The translations under genes and the position numbers were made by a program. The notes below the pieces were generated by a model that saw only the letters and a list, made by a program, of their open reading frames with translations, was not told the DNA's origin and did not search any database. Positions 18,164 to 26,829 of a stretch of DNA of 64,000 nucleotides are shown piece by piece. Origin of the DNA: HK1 sp965202875 (lineage in GTDB: Bacteria; Pseudomonadota; Gammaproteobacteria; HK1); assembly GCA_965202875.1 (NCBI GenBank), contig OZ241870.1, positions 1,240,001 through 1,304,000 of the forward strand. Direction: 5' to 3'. Position 1 is the first letter of the stretch. Every line of letters begins with the position of its first letter.

Positions 18164-18706
18164 TTAGATCACAAAACTTGTTGATGTCAATACATTTTTA
18201 GTGATCTTGCCCTGGGCCCATGCGTTGATCATGTCGTGCCTCATCGACTCGACGTTGCTCGTCAACAGCACTTGTCCTCCAAGAACCAGCGTTTCCGCTA
18301 CGATGCGGGCGTCGTGGTGCGCCTCGATGTCCTGCGGGGCGACGTGGAAATGATCCGGATCGAACGCCTTGATGACCGCCTCCACCCGTTTTCTGTCCTT
18401 TTCTTCCAGGTTTTGCAGGCGGTAGTTGCTCTGGGTGTTCTCCCATTGCCGTATCCACCACAAATCCCATTGCGCCGATTGCTGGATCATTCCTCCCGGT
18501 TCATTCCGTTCGATGGCATCACAGGCTGCCTCACGGGACATTTCCAGGTTGCCGACGACGACGTCGCGGGTCAGCTCCCTCCCGACCGTCGGGCAGATTT
18601 GGAGTGGTTCTCCAAGCAACTCCTGCCAAGCCGTATGAAACCGCCGTTGCGTGACCTTCCACAGCCTGTTGCCGTCCGGGAATACGCCGCGGCGGACGGT
18701 CTCCAT
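18164..18706 (-). CDS. PIN-domain-like protein 2 (putative toxin nuclease)
   Basis: This 180-residue protein fits a PIN layout. An N-terminal PDGNRLWKVT resembles the D-x-N strand/helix. ICPTVGRELTRD resembles the P-x-V-x-x-E-L segment, and the C-terminal HHDARIVAETLVLGG with LLTSNVESM resembles the D-x-x-I...T-x-N site. The gene starts 10 bases after the stop of a small gene, as expected for a toxin with its antitoxin. The classification is by motif pattern only. The insertion of ISAs1 about 35 bp downstream did not interrupt it. Confidence 0.5.
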   Translation of the reverse strand: METVRRGVFPDGNRLWKVTQRRFHTAWQELLGEPLQICPTVGRELTRDVVVGNLEMSREAACDAIERNEPGGMIQQSAQWDLWWIRQWENTQSNYRLQNLEEKDRKRVEAVIKAFDPDHFHVAPQDIEAHHDARIVAETLVLGGQVLLTSNVESMRHDMINAWAQGKITKNVLTSTSFVI

Positions 18707-18715
18707 CTCAGGCTC

Positions 18716-19006
18716 CTATTCGGCAACCACGAAGATCCATTCCGGATTCTTCCAGGGAGTGCCTGCCCTGTCGTCGATTTCTCTTCCCGGCGTGAACAGC
18801 GCCTCCCCCGGCTCCCTGCCATCTCGTTCGATTCGCATCAGGTCCCGCAATGCGAGGTTCTGCCACCCCTGCCGTTCCAGGAGCCGGACGGCCTCCGGGG
18901 TTCGCGTGACCATGTCCCGACGCTCCTCCGTTTCCATTGCCTCGTTTCCCGCGTCGTCCGGGAGCATCGCACCTTCCACCCGCCGCATCTGGTCTTCAGT
19001 CAGCAT
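18716..19006 (-). CDS. Small partner of PIN-like protein 2 (putative antitoxin)
   Basis: This 96-residue protein (EAVRLLERQGWQNLALRDLM is probably helical) sits directly upstream of the second PIN-like gene and overlaps the 3' end of dsrJ by 11 bases. Its family is not recognised. The position suggests an antitoxin whose expression may be coupled to dsr transcription. Confidence 0.4.
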   Translation of the reverse strand: MLTEDQMRRVEGAMLPDDAGNEAMETEERRDMVTRTPEAVRLLERQGWQNLALRDLMRIERDGREPGEALFTPGREIDDRAGTPWKNPEWIFVVAE

Positions 19007-19571
19007 GATGATGCGCTCCCGTGACGTCGTCAGTCATGGAACGCGGAAACGCCACCGCCGGCACCGCGGCATGGCATCCGAAGCAGTCGATCTCCACGGA
19101 GACGTAGGTGTGGCAGCTCGCGCAGAACTGGCCGGGGGCGTCGATGCGCACCCACTGCCCGCCCGCATCCTGCGCGGCGTGGCAGTCGATGCATCCGACG
19201 AGGCTGTGGCGCGTGGTGCGGATCCCCTCGTGCACGGTGTCGTCGCGCTGGTGCATGAGGAACTTCATGTGCTCGCGCCGGATGACGGGCAGCGGCTCGA
19301 CGCAGGCCTCGCCCCTGGCCGCCTCGACGAGCACCGGCAGAGGCACGCCGTCCGCCGCCTGGGCGTCGCTTGCGCCGACGCCGGACGCGGCGATGCCCGC
19401 GACGGCCAGCATCAGCGCCATCGCCATACGATGGGCGGTGCGAGGCCGCCGAGCCGCCACCCGGGCGTCGCCTGCACCAGCGCCGCACCCGGTGATGCCC
19501 GCGACGGCCGACACCAGCACCATCGCCACACGATGGGCGGTGCGAGGCCGCCGATCCGTCGTGCGCGCCAT
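18996..19571 (-). CDS. dsrJ: DsrJ, periplasmic triheme cytochrome c
   Basis: The mature part carries three CxxCH haem sites (CIDCH, CASCH, CFGCH) in the order and spacing of DsrJ, the periplasmic haem subunit of the DsrMKJOP complex. It follows dsrL by 11 bases, as in purple sulfur bacteria. The N-terminus is odd: the signal-peptide region occurs twice in tandem (RRPRTAHRVAMVLVSAVAGI, then ARRPRTAHRMAMALMLAVAG). Translation may therefore start at the second copy. dsrO and dsrP, which normally follow, are missing, and a PIN cassette sits in their place. Confidence 0.88.
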   Translation of the reverse strand: MARTTDRRPRTAHRVAMVLVSAVAGITGCGAGAGDARVAARRPRTAHRMAMALMLAVAGIAASGVGASDAQAADGVPLPVLVEAARGEACVEPLPVIRREHMKFLMHQRDDTVHEGIRTTRHSLVGCIDCHAAQDAGGQWVRIDAPGQFCASCHTYVSVEIDCFGCHAAVPAVAFPRSMTDDVTGAHHHAD

Positions 19572-19582
19572 GGCCGGCGAGC

Positions 19583-21538
19583 CTACCCGCCCAGGCCCAT
19601 GTCGATGTAGCCGCTCGGGCAGACGTCGGCGCAGATGTGGCAGCCGATGCAGCGGGTGTAGTCGGTGTCCACGTAGCGCCCGGTGGTGCCCTTGTCCTTC
19701 TTGACCCGGAACACCGCGTCCTGCGGGCAGTAGATGACGCAGTTGTCGCACTCGAAGCAGAGCCCGCAGCTCATGCAGCGCGACGCCTCGGCCACCGCCT
19801 GCTCCTCGCCGAGCCCCACGATGCGCTCGTTGAAGTGCCCGAGCACCGACTCGCCCGCGGGCACCCGCTCCTCGCGCCGGTGGCGGGGGGTGGGCGGGAA
19901 ATGCCCGAGGAACAATTCATCGGCCGGCACGATCTCGTGGGCGGAGCGGTCCTCGAAGTTGTGCACCGCGTAGTTCGAGAAGCAGGTGCCCCACTCCTGC
20001 CGGTGGTCGTAGTCGTCGGGGGCGAGATGCTGCTCGCGCAGCTTGTCGAGGAGCCGGAAGTGGCGCACGTCCACCTTCGGGCGGCGGGCCGGCTCCAGGC
20101 CGGCAAGGTGCTGGTCGATGCAGCCCGCGGCGATGGACGCCTGGCCGATGGCGGTGGTCAGCAGGTGCGGACGGACGATGTCGCCGGCCACGAAGTGCCC
20201 GGGGCGGCCGGGCACCCGGTAGAAGGCGTCCGCGTCGATCAGCCCGCGGCCGTTGTCGAGTGTTTCGAGTCCTTCCAGGTTGCCGCCCTGCCCGATGGCG
20301 GAGACCACCAGGTCTGCCTCGACCTCGAACTCCGTCCCTTCCCGCGCCACCGGCCGGCCCTCGACCATGTCGCACTCGGCGAAGCGTACCGCCCGCGCCC
20401 GCCCGTCGCCGGCCAGCACCACCTCGGTCGGCATCACCCCGGTGAGCACCCTCACCCCTTCCCTCAGCGCGTCCTCGACCTCGTGCTCGGCCGCGGTCAT
20501 GCCGGAGCGCGGCAGCAGCGAGGTCAGGGTCACCTCCGCGCCGGTGCGCGCCGCGGCCACCGCGGAGTCGTGCGCGACGAATCCATGCACCACCATTTCG
20601 GGCCGGTCCTTGGGGTTGATGCGGTGGATGCGCCCGAGCCGGCGGGCCACCGAGACCACGTCGATCGAGGTGTCGCCGCCGCCCACGCAGACCACCCGGT
20701 TCGCCGCCACCTGCAACCGGCCTTCGTTGAACGCTTCGAGGAACTTCACCCCGCTCACGCAGTTGGGCGCGTCGCCGCCGGGGACGGGAAGGGGACGCCC
20801 GCTCTGGCAGCCGATCGTCCACAGCACCGCGTCGTGCTCCGCCTCGACCTCCTCGATGCCCACGTCGCGCCCGACCCGCGTCGAGAGCCGCGCCTCGATG
20901 CCGCCGAGGGCGAGGATACGGTCGATCTCGTGGTCGAGGTGTTGCCGCGGCGTGCGGTATCCGGGGATGCCGTAGCGCATCATGCCGCCGAGCGCCTCGT
21001 GGTCGTCGTAGACCGTGCACCGATGCCCGCGCCGGCGGAGCTGGTACGCGGCGGCGAGCCCGGCCGGGCCGCCGCCGACGACGGCGATGCGCTTGCCGGT
21101 CTCGCGCGCGGGCGGCTCGAACGCGAAGCTCTCCGCGATGGCGGTATCCCCGATGAACTGCTCCACGGAGTTGATGCCGACGAAGTCCTCGACCTCGTTG
21201 CGGTTGCAGCCGTCCTCGCAGGGCGCCGGACAGACCCGGCCCATCTGCGCGGGGAAGGGGTTGGCGTCGGTGGCGCGGCGGAAGGCGTACTCCTGCCAGC
21301 TCATCCCCTCCGGCGGCTTCTCCAGCCCCCGCACGATTTGCAGCCAGCCCCGCACGTCCTCCCCGGACGGGCAGCTTCCCTGGCACGGCGGGGTGCGGTG
21401 CACGTAGGTCGGGCACTTGTGGGAGTGGTCCGCCTCGAAGATCTGCGATTCCAGATCCGGCCAGCGGTGGTCGCCGTCGCGGAACTTGCGGAAGGTGTGG
21501 TTCCCGCTACGGTGGGTCTTGCTCCAGGGGGTGGCCAT
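19583..21538 (-). CDS. dsrL: DsrL, iron-sulfur flavoprotein NAD(P)H:acceptor oxidoreductase
   Basis: This 651-residue protein has the GltD-like layout of DsrL. An N-terminal cysteine cluster (CPTYVHRTPPCQGSCPSGED, then CPAPCEDGCN) is followed by an FAD-binding Rossmann motif (VVGGGPAGLAAAYQL) and an NAD(P) site (VCVGGGDTSIDV). The C-terminal ferredoxin domain has CMSCGLCFECDNC and CIGCHICADVC. DsrL works with DsrAB and passes electrons from sulfur oxidation to NAD(P). The start chosen is the ATG at 21538 (MATPWSKTHRS). dsrJ follows after 11 bases, so the two are likely cotranscribed. Confidence 0.95.
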   Translation of the reverse strand: MATPWSKTHRSGNHTFRKFRDGDHRWPDLESQIFEADHSHKCPTYVHRTPPCQGSCPSGEDVRGWLQIVRGLEKPPEGMSWQEYAFRRATDANPFPAQMGRVCPAPCEDGCNRNEVEDFVGINSVEQFIGDTAIAESFAFEPPARETGKRIAVVGGGPAGLAAAYQLRRRGHRCTVYDDHEALGGMMRYGIPGYRTPRQHLDHEIDRILALGGIEARLSTRVGRDVGIEEVEAEHDAVLWTIGCQSGRPLPVPGGDAPNCVSGVKFLEAFNEGRLQVAANRVVCVGGGDTSIDVVSVARRLGRIHRINPKDRPEMVVHGFVAHDSAVAAARTGAEVTLTSLLPRSGMTAAEHEVEDALREGVRVLTGVMPTEVVLAGDGRARAVRFAECDMVEGRPVAREGTEFEVEADLVVSAIGQGGNLEGLETLDNGRGLIDADAFYRVPGRPGHFVAGDIVRPHLLTTAIGQASIAAGCIDQHLAGLEPARRPKVDVRHFRLLDKLREQHLAPDDYDHRQEWGTCFSNYAVHNFEDRSAHEIVPADELFLGHFPPTPRHRREERVPAGESVLGHFNERIVGLGEEQAVAEASRCMSCGLCFECDNCVIYCPQDAVFRVKKDKGTTGRYVDTDYTRCIGCHICADVCPSGYIDMGLGG

Positions 21539-21679
21539 GATGTCGGTCTCTCGATGCCTCTCGGGCGTCTCTTGGTCGTTCTTCCGGTTCGCCGCGCCGG
21601 CGGCCGGGCCTGGTCCGATCAGGCCGGAGCACGTTTCGGAGATCGGCAGGAACATCGGCGACAGCAGGCACCGACCCGA

Positions 21680-21859
21680 TCACCATGATGCCATCCGTCG
21701 CTTGAGCCCGTCGCCGGTAAAGGTTCGCCCTCGATCGACGGCCTGCCGTCCCCGGTGAATCTTGTCGAGTACATGGGGCCGATACATGATCTCATCCAGA
21801 TCGACGTCTTCGGGTAGTTTCTGGATGGTATCGAGTGCGAGTTGCTTGACCTCTTGCAT
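21680..21859 (-). CDS. Small RelB-like antitoxin-type protein
   Basis: This 59-residue ORF encodes VKQLALDTIQKLPEDVDLDE, then a Met-Tyr-rich turn (IMYRP), then KIHRGRQAVDRGRTF. This is the pattern of short antitoxins that accompany RelE/ParE toxins (leucine-rich N-terminal helix, 'I-M-Y', 'K-I-x-R-G'). It lies alone between the decayed dsrK and dsrL. No toxin follows. The ATG at 21859 gives the family's usual length. Confidence 0.6.
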   Translation of the reverse strand: MQEVKQLALDTIQKLPEDVDLDEIMYRPHVLDKIHRGRQAVDRGRTFTGDGLKRRMASW

Positions 21860-21945
21860 ATGACAATCCTTTCGATCTGGTCAAAGCAACGAATTCTACG
21901 GAAGTTCCGGTACTTGCTGCCCGTCTTCCTGTTCGCAGGCGTCGT

Positions 21946-22407
21946 CGGTCGCCGCCGCCGAGCACGATCGCATCCCCCACGAGCTGGTGCACGCTCAGGA
22001 TCCGGTCCAACTCGAAGCCGTAGTACGGCAGCACCTTGCTGAACTGGCTCTTGCAGATCGCGCAGATGGCGGCGATGTGGGTGACGCGGTGGCGCTCGAC
22101 GATTTCCCTGAACGCCTGCATCCGGGGCAGCGCGCCCTTGACCCGCAGCTCGGCGAGGGCACCGGTACACCTTGCGCAGCAGGTCCTGCCGCGCCACCGG
22201 CATGTTCTTCGGGTCTCCGGCGCCGAGGAAGCAGGCGATCGTCCGGTCGTGCCAGTCCTCGACGAGTTGGTCGGGGAGGCCGAGCGCCTCCTGGTGCTCG
22301 AGCGCCGCGACGAACGGCCGGCTATGCGCCATCGCGTCCTCGACCACCATCGGGACCTCGGCGGGGTACTCCGGGATACGGGGCGTCTCGAATGTGGCCT
22401 TGGCCAT
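21946..22407 (-). pseudogene. Decayed second copy of dsrK
   Basis: Starting at an ATG (22407) the frame matches the first ~62 residues of DsrK, then jumps over the first ferredoxin motif to FLGAGDPKNMPVARQDLLRK. It then skips to the C-terminal part (MQAFREIVERHRVTHIAAIC) in another frame. At least two internal deletions and a frameshift are needed, and both CCG motifs are lost. About 100 bp of sequence upstream of the start is also shared with the intact copy. This copy sits directly upstream of dsrL, the ancestral operon position. Confidence 0.85.
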
Positions 22408-22586
22408 CAGGGGGTTCTGGCCCGGTGCGTCCCGCGCGGAGGCGCGAATCCCCGGTGAACGCCGACCGTGACATGGCCGGGCCGGTGCTTGGCCACGGGA
22501 CACCGGCCCGCATCTGAATCGTGGAAGCCCTGTCCGAAATCTCCGATCATGGAATCGTCAAACCCTCATGACCTCAGGAGACTCGG

Positions 22587-22742
22587 ATGGGAAGCCGCAC
22601 TGTCACTCAATTCGCCAACCCGATCAAGCGCGGGTTGTCGCCGAGGCACGTCAACGACCTCGGGCGCCGGGCGGCGGACAATTCTTCGTCAGTTTTGTCG
22701 AACGACTTCACGGGTAAGGGACTACCCATGAGAGACTGTTGA
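22587..22742 (+). CDS. Small hypothetical protein (51 aa)
   Basis: The ATG at 22587 follows a good Shine-Dalgarno (CAGGAG, 6 bases before). The short basic protein starts MGSRTVTQFANPIKRGLSPR and ends 10 bases before the EamA transporter start, so it could be a leader gene. No family is recognised. Confidence 0.35.
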   Translation: MGSRTVTQFANPIKRGLSPRHVNDLGRRAADNSSSVLSNDFTGKGLPMRDC

Positions 22743-22752
22743 GGGTTCACGC

Positions 22753-23667
22753 ATGACCACACCGAACGAACCGTGCGGGCCGGCCACGCGCCTCCGGTCC
22801 CGAGACCACACGACCGGCGTCGCGCTCGTACTGACGGCCGGCGCGCTGCTCAGCCTTGCGGGTGTCACCATTCGTTACATGGAGTCTGCAAACGGCTGGC
22901 AGATCCTGTGTTACCGCTCGTTCGTGTTTTTCGTCGTGGTCGCCCTCTATCTCGCGTTCCGCTACCGCACCGGCGTCGTTCGCGCGTTCGTCAGGACGGG
23001 GAGACCCGGCCTGATCGTCGCGCTGAGTCTCGGTCTCGGCTCGACGTGCTACGTGTTCTCGCTGTTGCTCACCACGGTCGCGAACGCGCTCTTCATCATC
23101 AGCGCCGCCCCCTTCATGACCGCCGTCCTCGCCTGGATCGTACTGCGCGAGCGTCTCCGGCCGGTGACGTGGATCACCATGGCGGTCGCGCTCGCCGGCA
23201 TCGCGATCATGGTCTTCGACGGCATCCGGGGCGGGCGGCTGCTCGGCAACATCGTCGCGTCCGGTACCGCTCTGAGCTACGCGCTCATGCTGGTCTCGCT
23301 CCGTCGCGCCGGCAACCGCGACATGATCCCCGCCATCTGCCTCGCCGGCCTCGTCGGGGCGGCGCTCGGATTCGCGATGTCCGACACCCTGGTCCTCTCG
23401 CGCCACGATCTCGCGCTCTGCGTGTTCCTCGGCATCTTCCAGTACACGGGCGGATTCGTGCTCATCACCCTCGGAGCACGCTATCTCCCCGCCGCCGAGG
23501 TCGCGCTCCTTTCATTGTCCGAGATCGTGCTCGCGCCCATCTGGGTATGGATCGGCGTCGGCGAGCTCCCCACCCTCTTCACCCTGACCGGAGGCGTGAT
23601 CGTGCTCTCGGCGGTGATCGTCCAGGCGACCGCGGGGATGCGGTCGCCGGTCGGCCCGCACGGCTGA
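22753..23667 (+). CDS. EamA/DMT-family transporter
   Basis: This 304-residue membrane protein has ten hydrophobic segments arranged as two EamA repeats. Typical features are NALFIISAAPFMTAVLAWIV closing the first repeat and LPAAEVALLSLSEIVLAPIW in the second. Such drug/metabolite transporters export small metabolites; the substrate cannot be inferred. Pairs of charged loops and an Arg-rich cytoplasmic N-terminus fit an inner-membrane protein. A paralogue of the same family is at 25722-26600 on the other strand. Confidence 0.85.
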   Translation: MTTPNEPCGPATRLRSRDHTTGVALVLTAGALLSLAGVTIRYMESANGWQILCYRSFVFFVVVALYLAFRYRTGVVRAFVRTGRPGLIVALSLGLGSTCYVFSLLLTTVANALFIISAAPFMTAVLAWIVLRERLRPVTWITMAVALAGIAIMVFDGIRGGRLLGNIVASGTALSYALMLVSLRRAGNRDMIPAICLAGLVGAALGFAMSDTLVLSRHDLALCVFLGIFQYTGGFVLITLGARYLPAAEVALLSLSEIVLAPIWVWIGVGELPTLFTLTGGVIVLSAVIVQATAGMRSPVGPHG

Positions 23668-24243
23668 ACCGTCCAGGGAGAGCGGCCGCCCCGGCGCACC
23701 GGGCCCGATCCGGACACGTCGCCGCATTCCTCGGCCGCGCCCTTCCACGGGCACCGGAGCCGACACCACGACCGTCGGCTTCCGGCCGGAGTCGCGTCCG
23801 ACCCTGCCGGGGCCGTCTGGCGCCGCCATCGCAGCGGCGCGGGCTCGCGGGGGGGACCCCCACAGGCGGCGCCGGTGAAAGCCACGGTTCCCTGTCCTCG
23901 ACGAGGGCGCGCACCCGCTCCGGGGTTCGGGGGTGTCCGATCCCTCGTGCCAGTCGTCCTTCGGCGATTCCGGATTCCGGCCGACCGGCTCGTTCCTCAC
24001 CGGAATCGTGCCCTTTGCAGTGGTCTCCCCGGACCGGCGGCGATTCCCGCCAACGCTCCGGCAACCAGGATTTCGTAGCCTTTTCTACCGTCGGAGCATC
24101 TGATTGTGGCGATTGAATGGACGTTTTCGGGCTTGGCGGGAATTGCCGCCGGTCCGGGACCCTGCCTCGCGTAACGGTGAGCCGTCTTGTATGCTCATCA
24201 TCGATACGTTCTGCCGGGATGGACGCCTCCGCGGCTCGATCTC
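23668..24243 (+). other. Non-coding stretch with one copy of a dispersed repeat
   Basis: No convincing gene lies between the EamA and Zur-like genes. The last part (24071-24150) holds a repeat shared with 38411-38490. The remainder is GC-rich sequence without recognisable features. Confidence 0.6.
24071..24150 (+). repeat. Dispersed 80-bp repeat, copy 1
   Basis: It aligns without gaps to 38411-38490, with 67 of 80 positions identical, including CCTTTTCTACCG and GGCTTGGCGGGAATTGCCG. Each copy lies about 75-95 bp upstream of a start codon on the plus strand (the Zur-like gene here, coq7 at the other site). Confidence 0.8.
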
Positions 24244-24753
24244 ATGAACAGCGCACGCGATCGAAGCGATCGATTCCCCTCCGGCGACCACGATCACCGT
24301 CATTGCGTGGCGAACGCGCTCGAAGACGCGAAGGCGGTGTGCTTCGAGCGCGGGGCGCGGTTCACCCCCGTGCGCCGGCGGGTGCTGGAGATCATCTGGC
24401 AAAGCCATCGTCCGCTCGGCGCGTACGCGATCCTCGACGTGCTTTCCGCCGAGGGACATTCCCCGGCGCCGCCGACCGTCTACCGCGCCCTCGACTTCCT
24501 GCTCGAGCACGGTCTCGTGCATCGTCTGTCCTCCATCAACGCATTCATCGGCTGCACGCAGCCCGGGCACCCGGGGCCCGGACAGTTCCTGCTCTGCACC
24601 ACCTGCGGCACCGCGGCGGAACTCAACGACACCGCCATCGAGCGCGCCATCGAACGTTGCGCGGCGGACGAAGGCTTCACCTCGCGGGTGCACACCGTCG
24701 AGATCGGCGGGCTCTGCTCCCACTGTCGCGACGGCCGATCGATGCCGCCATGA
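24244..24753 (+). CDS. Fur-family regulator of the Zur type
   Basis: This is a 169-residue Fur-fold repressor. The winged helix (FTPVRRRVLEIIWQSHRPLG, then PAPPTVYRALDFLLEHGLVH) is followed by a dimerisation part with two CxxC zinc sites (CTTCGTAAELND and LCSHCRDG). Replacement of the Fur-type His-rich stretch and the GLCSHC tail fit zinc-uptake regulators, which repress zinc import genes. No zinc transporter is nearby. The start at 24244 gives the usual length; a longer in-frame version begins at 24187. The 3' end is tandemly duplicated just downstream. Confidence 0.82.
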   Translation: MNSARDRSDRFPSGDHDHRHCVANALEDAKAVCFERGARFTPVRRRVLEIIWQSHRPLGAYAILDVLSAEGHSPAPPTVYRALDFLLEHGLVHRLSSINAFIGCTQPGHPGPGQFLLCTTCGTAAELNDTAIERAIERCAADEGFTSRVHTVEIGGLCSHCRDGRSMPP

Positions 24754-24860
24754 CACCGCCGTCGAACGTTGCGCGGCGGCCGAAGGCTTCACCTCGCGGG
24801 TGTACACCGTCGAGATCGGCGGGCTCTGCCCCACTGTCGCGACAGCCGATCGATGCCGTC
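24651..24860 (+). repeat. Tandem duplication of the 3' end of the Zur-like gene
   Basis: The segment 24651-24749 recurs at 24763-24860 with few changes (period 112 bp). The first copy is the end of the coding sequence. The second is out of the gene, carries a 1-base loss near its end and is non-functional. Confidence 0.9.
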
Positions 24861-24937
24861 ATCGCCGGAAGCCCCCGTCAGGGAGCGTTTCCCGCCTTCG
24901 GCGGCAGCGCGGCCGTCTGAGCGCCGGAGCCTGAGCG

Positions 24938-25675
24938 ATGCCGTCTACGCCGGCGATCGTGTCCATCGCGAGGACCCTCGCGCGTCGGACCGGCGCCCTT
25001 CCCTTCGCTCCACCGGTGACCCACGTCTACAATCCACTCGAGTACGCATGGGCGCCGCACCGTGCGTATCTCGTGCGCTACGGCGCGGGCTCGCCCGAGA
25101 TCCTCATGCTCGGGATGAACCCCGGTCCTTTCGGGATGGCGCAGACCGGCGTGCCCTTCGGCGACGTGGGCTTCGTTCGCGACTGGCTCGGGATAGGGGG
25201 CAAAGTCGGGCGGCCGAGGGCCGGGCATCCGAAGCGGCCCGTCACCGGCTTCGAATGCCCGCGCGGCGAGGTGAGCGGGCGTCGGCTGTGGGGTTGGGCC
25301 CGGAGCCGGTTCGGGGAGCCCGCGCGCTTCTTCGAGCGTTTCTTCATCTGGAACTACTGCCCGCTCTGCTTCATGGAGGAATCGGGGCGGAACCGCACTC
25401 CCGACAAGCTCCCGGCCGCCGAGCGCGCGCCGTTGTACCAGGCGTGCGACGTTGCCCTTGTGCGCGTCGTCCGCACGCTCGGCGCCCGGCACGTGCTCGG
25501 GATCGGACGGTTTGCCGCGAACCGTGCCCGCGCCGCGCTGGGCGACGCGGTGGCGGTCAGCGTTGCGCCGCATCCGAGCCCCGCGAGCCCGCTCGCCAAC
25601 CGGGGGTGGATCGAGGCGTTCGAGCGCTCACTGGAAGGCGCCGGACTCGGGTTCCGAACGCCGCCGGCGTCCTGA
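24938..25675 (+). CDS. SMUG1-like uracil-DNA glycosylase
   Basis: This 245-residue protein carries the SMUG1-family signatures. The water-activating motif GMNPGPFGMAQTGVPFG sits near residue 60, a conserved WNYCPLCFME segment lies mid-protein, and the DNA-intercalating motif HPSPASPLANRGW is near the C-terminus. The enzyme removes uracil or oxidised pyrimidines from DNA in base excision repair. The length is typical. The ATG at 24938 follows GGAG at about 10 bases. It stands alone between the Zur-like repeat region and a converging transporter. Confidence 0.88.
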   Translation: MPSTPAIVSIARTLARRTGALPFAPPVTHVYNPLEYAWAPHRAYLVRYGAGSPEILMLGMNPGPFGMAQTGVPFGDVGFVRDWLGIGGKVGRPRAGHPKRPVTGFECPRGEVSGRRLWGWARSRFGEPARFFERFFIWNYCPLCFMEESGRNRTPDKLPAAERAPLYQACDVALVRVVRTLGARHVLGIGRFAANRARAALGDAVAVSVAPHPSPASPLANRGWIEAFERSLEGAGLGFRTPPAS

Positions 25676-25721
25676 CTTCGGTTCGAGCGCGGAGGGTTCC
25701 GGCCCGCTGCCGGGACGCCGT

Positions 25722-26600
25722 TCAACCAGCCGACACACTGACGAGCACCACTCCGGCGACGACGAGGGCGACCCCGGCCACCACCTTGCCGGTGATCCTC
25801 TCGTCACCGAGGGCGGCCGCGGCGAGCATGGTGAAGACCGGGTACGTGCCGGCGATGGGTGAGACGACGACCACCCTCCCGAGCAAGAGCGCTCCGAGGA
25901 TCAGTCCGAGCCCGCACGCGATGCAGACCCCGCTGGCCGCAAAGTACAGCAGGCCCGCGCGCGGCAGCTTTCCCGGCCAGCCTCTCCGGCGCCAGCGGTA
26001 GACGATGACGAGGAGGGTGAACGAGACCGCGAACGAACAGAAACCGGCCATGAACACGTTCGGCAGGAGATCGATGCCGAACTTGGCGACGACGTTGTTG
26101 AGCCCCCGGATCGCGGCGGTCATGGTCGCGAAGACGAGGGCGGAGGCGGCGAAGCGGCTGCCTCCGCGCGGCACCCAGGACAGAGTGGTGATGCCGAGCA
26201 CGGTCAGGACGGTGCCGGCCGCGATGACGAGCGTGAGCCGTTCACCGAGAAAGGCGATCGCGAGGGCGGCCGAGAACAACGGAGCAGTGGCCGAAAAGGT
26301 CGAGGCGACGGTCGCTCCGGCCCGGTTGTAGGATTCGTTCGCGAAGTACATCGAGAGCGTCGGCTGGATGACGCCGACGAATGCGAATACCCAGAAACCG
26401 GCGGTGAACCAGTCGTCGGCGCGCATCCACAGCGGCGCCGTCAGGAGATAAAGGCCGAGACAGGTGCCGACGGTGACGAGCGTTCCGGTCAACGGCTCCA
26501 GGTAGGCAAGGCCGCGTTTGGAGGTGACCCCGGAAAATCCGAAGGCAATGGCCGCGGCGAGCGCGATGAAGCTGGAAACGGGGATCTCGGGGTAGGCCAC
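25722..26600 (-). CDS. EamA/DMT-family transporter 2
   Basis: This is a 292-residue integral membrane protein with two EamA-like repeats, including VASTFSATAPLFSAALAIAF and LGRVVVVSPIAGTYPVFTML. It has the usual GER[LI]T-type turns after the fourth and ninth helices. It probably exports or imports a small metabolite. Translation starts at GTG 26600 (MAYPEIPV). It converges with the SMUG1-like gene, with a 46-bp gap. Confidence 0.85.
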   Translation of the reverse strand: MAYPEIPVSSFIALAAAIAFGFSGVTSKRGLAYLEPLTGTLVTVGTCLGLYLLTAPLWMRADDWFTAGFWVFAFVGVIQPTLSMYFANESYNRAGATVASTFSATAPLFSAALAIAFLGERLTLVIAAGTVLTVLGITTLSWVPRGGSRFAASALVFATMTAAIRGLNNVVAKFGIDLLPNVFMAGFCSFAVSFTLLVIVYRWRRRGWPGKLPRAGLLYFAASGVCIACGLGLILGALLLGRVVVVSPIAGTYPVFTMLAAAALGDERITGKVVAGVALVVAGVVLVSVSAG

Positions 26601-26829
26601 GGTCGTCCCGCCGGCCGGTCGAAACGGCCGGGCGTCCTGCCGGTCGGCGGCCCCGCGCTACGGGCCGGGGACAGGCGCCCGATGCATCCCGCCGGCCTGC
26701 GACTCGCCGCGTGCCGCTTCCGAAGAGGCGGACAGGCCGCGGCAACGGCGTGCTCGCGGCCCCCTTTGAACTTTGAACGTCTGCCGAAGGCGTCCGACCG
26801 CCTTCGCGACGGCCATGGCCGTCGAAGCT

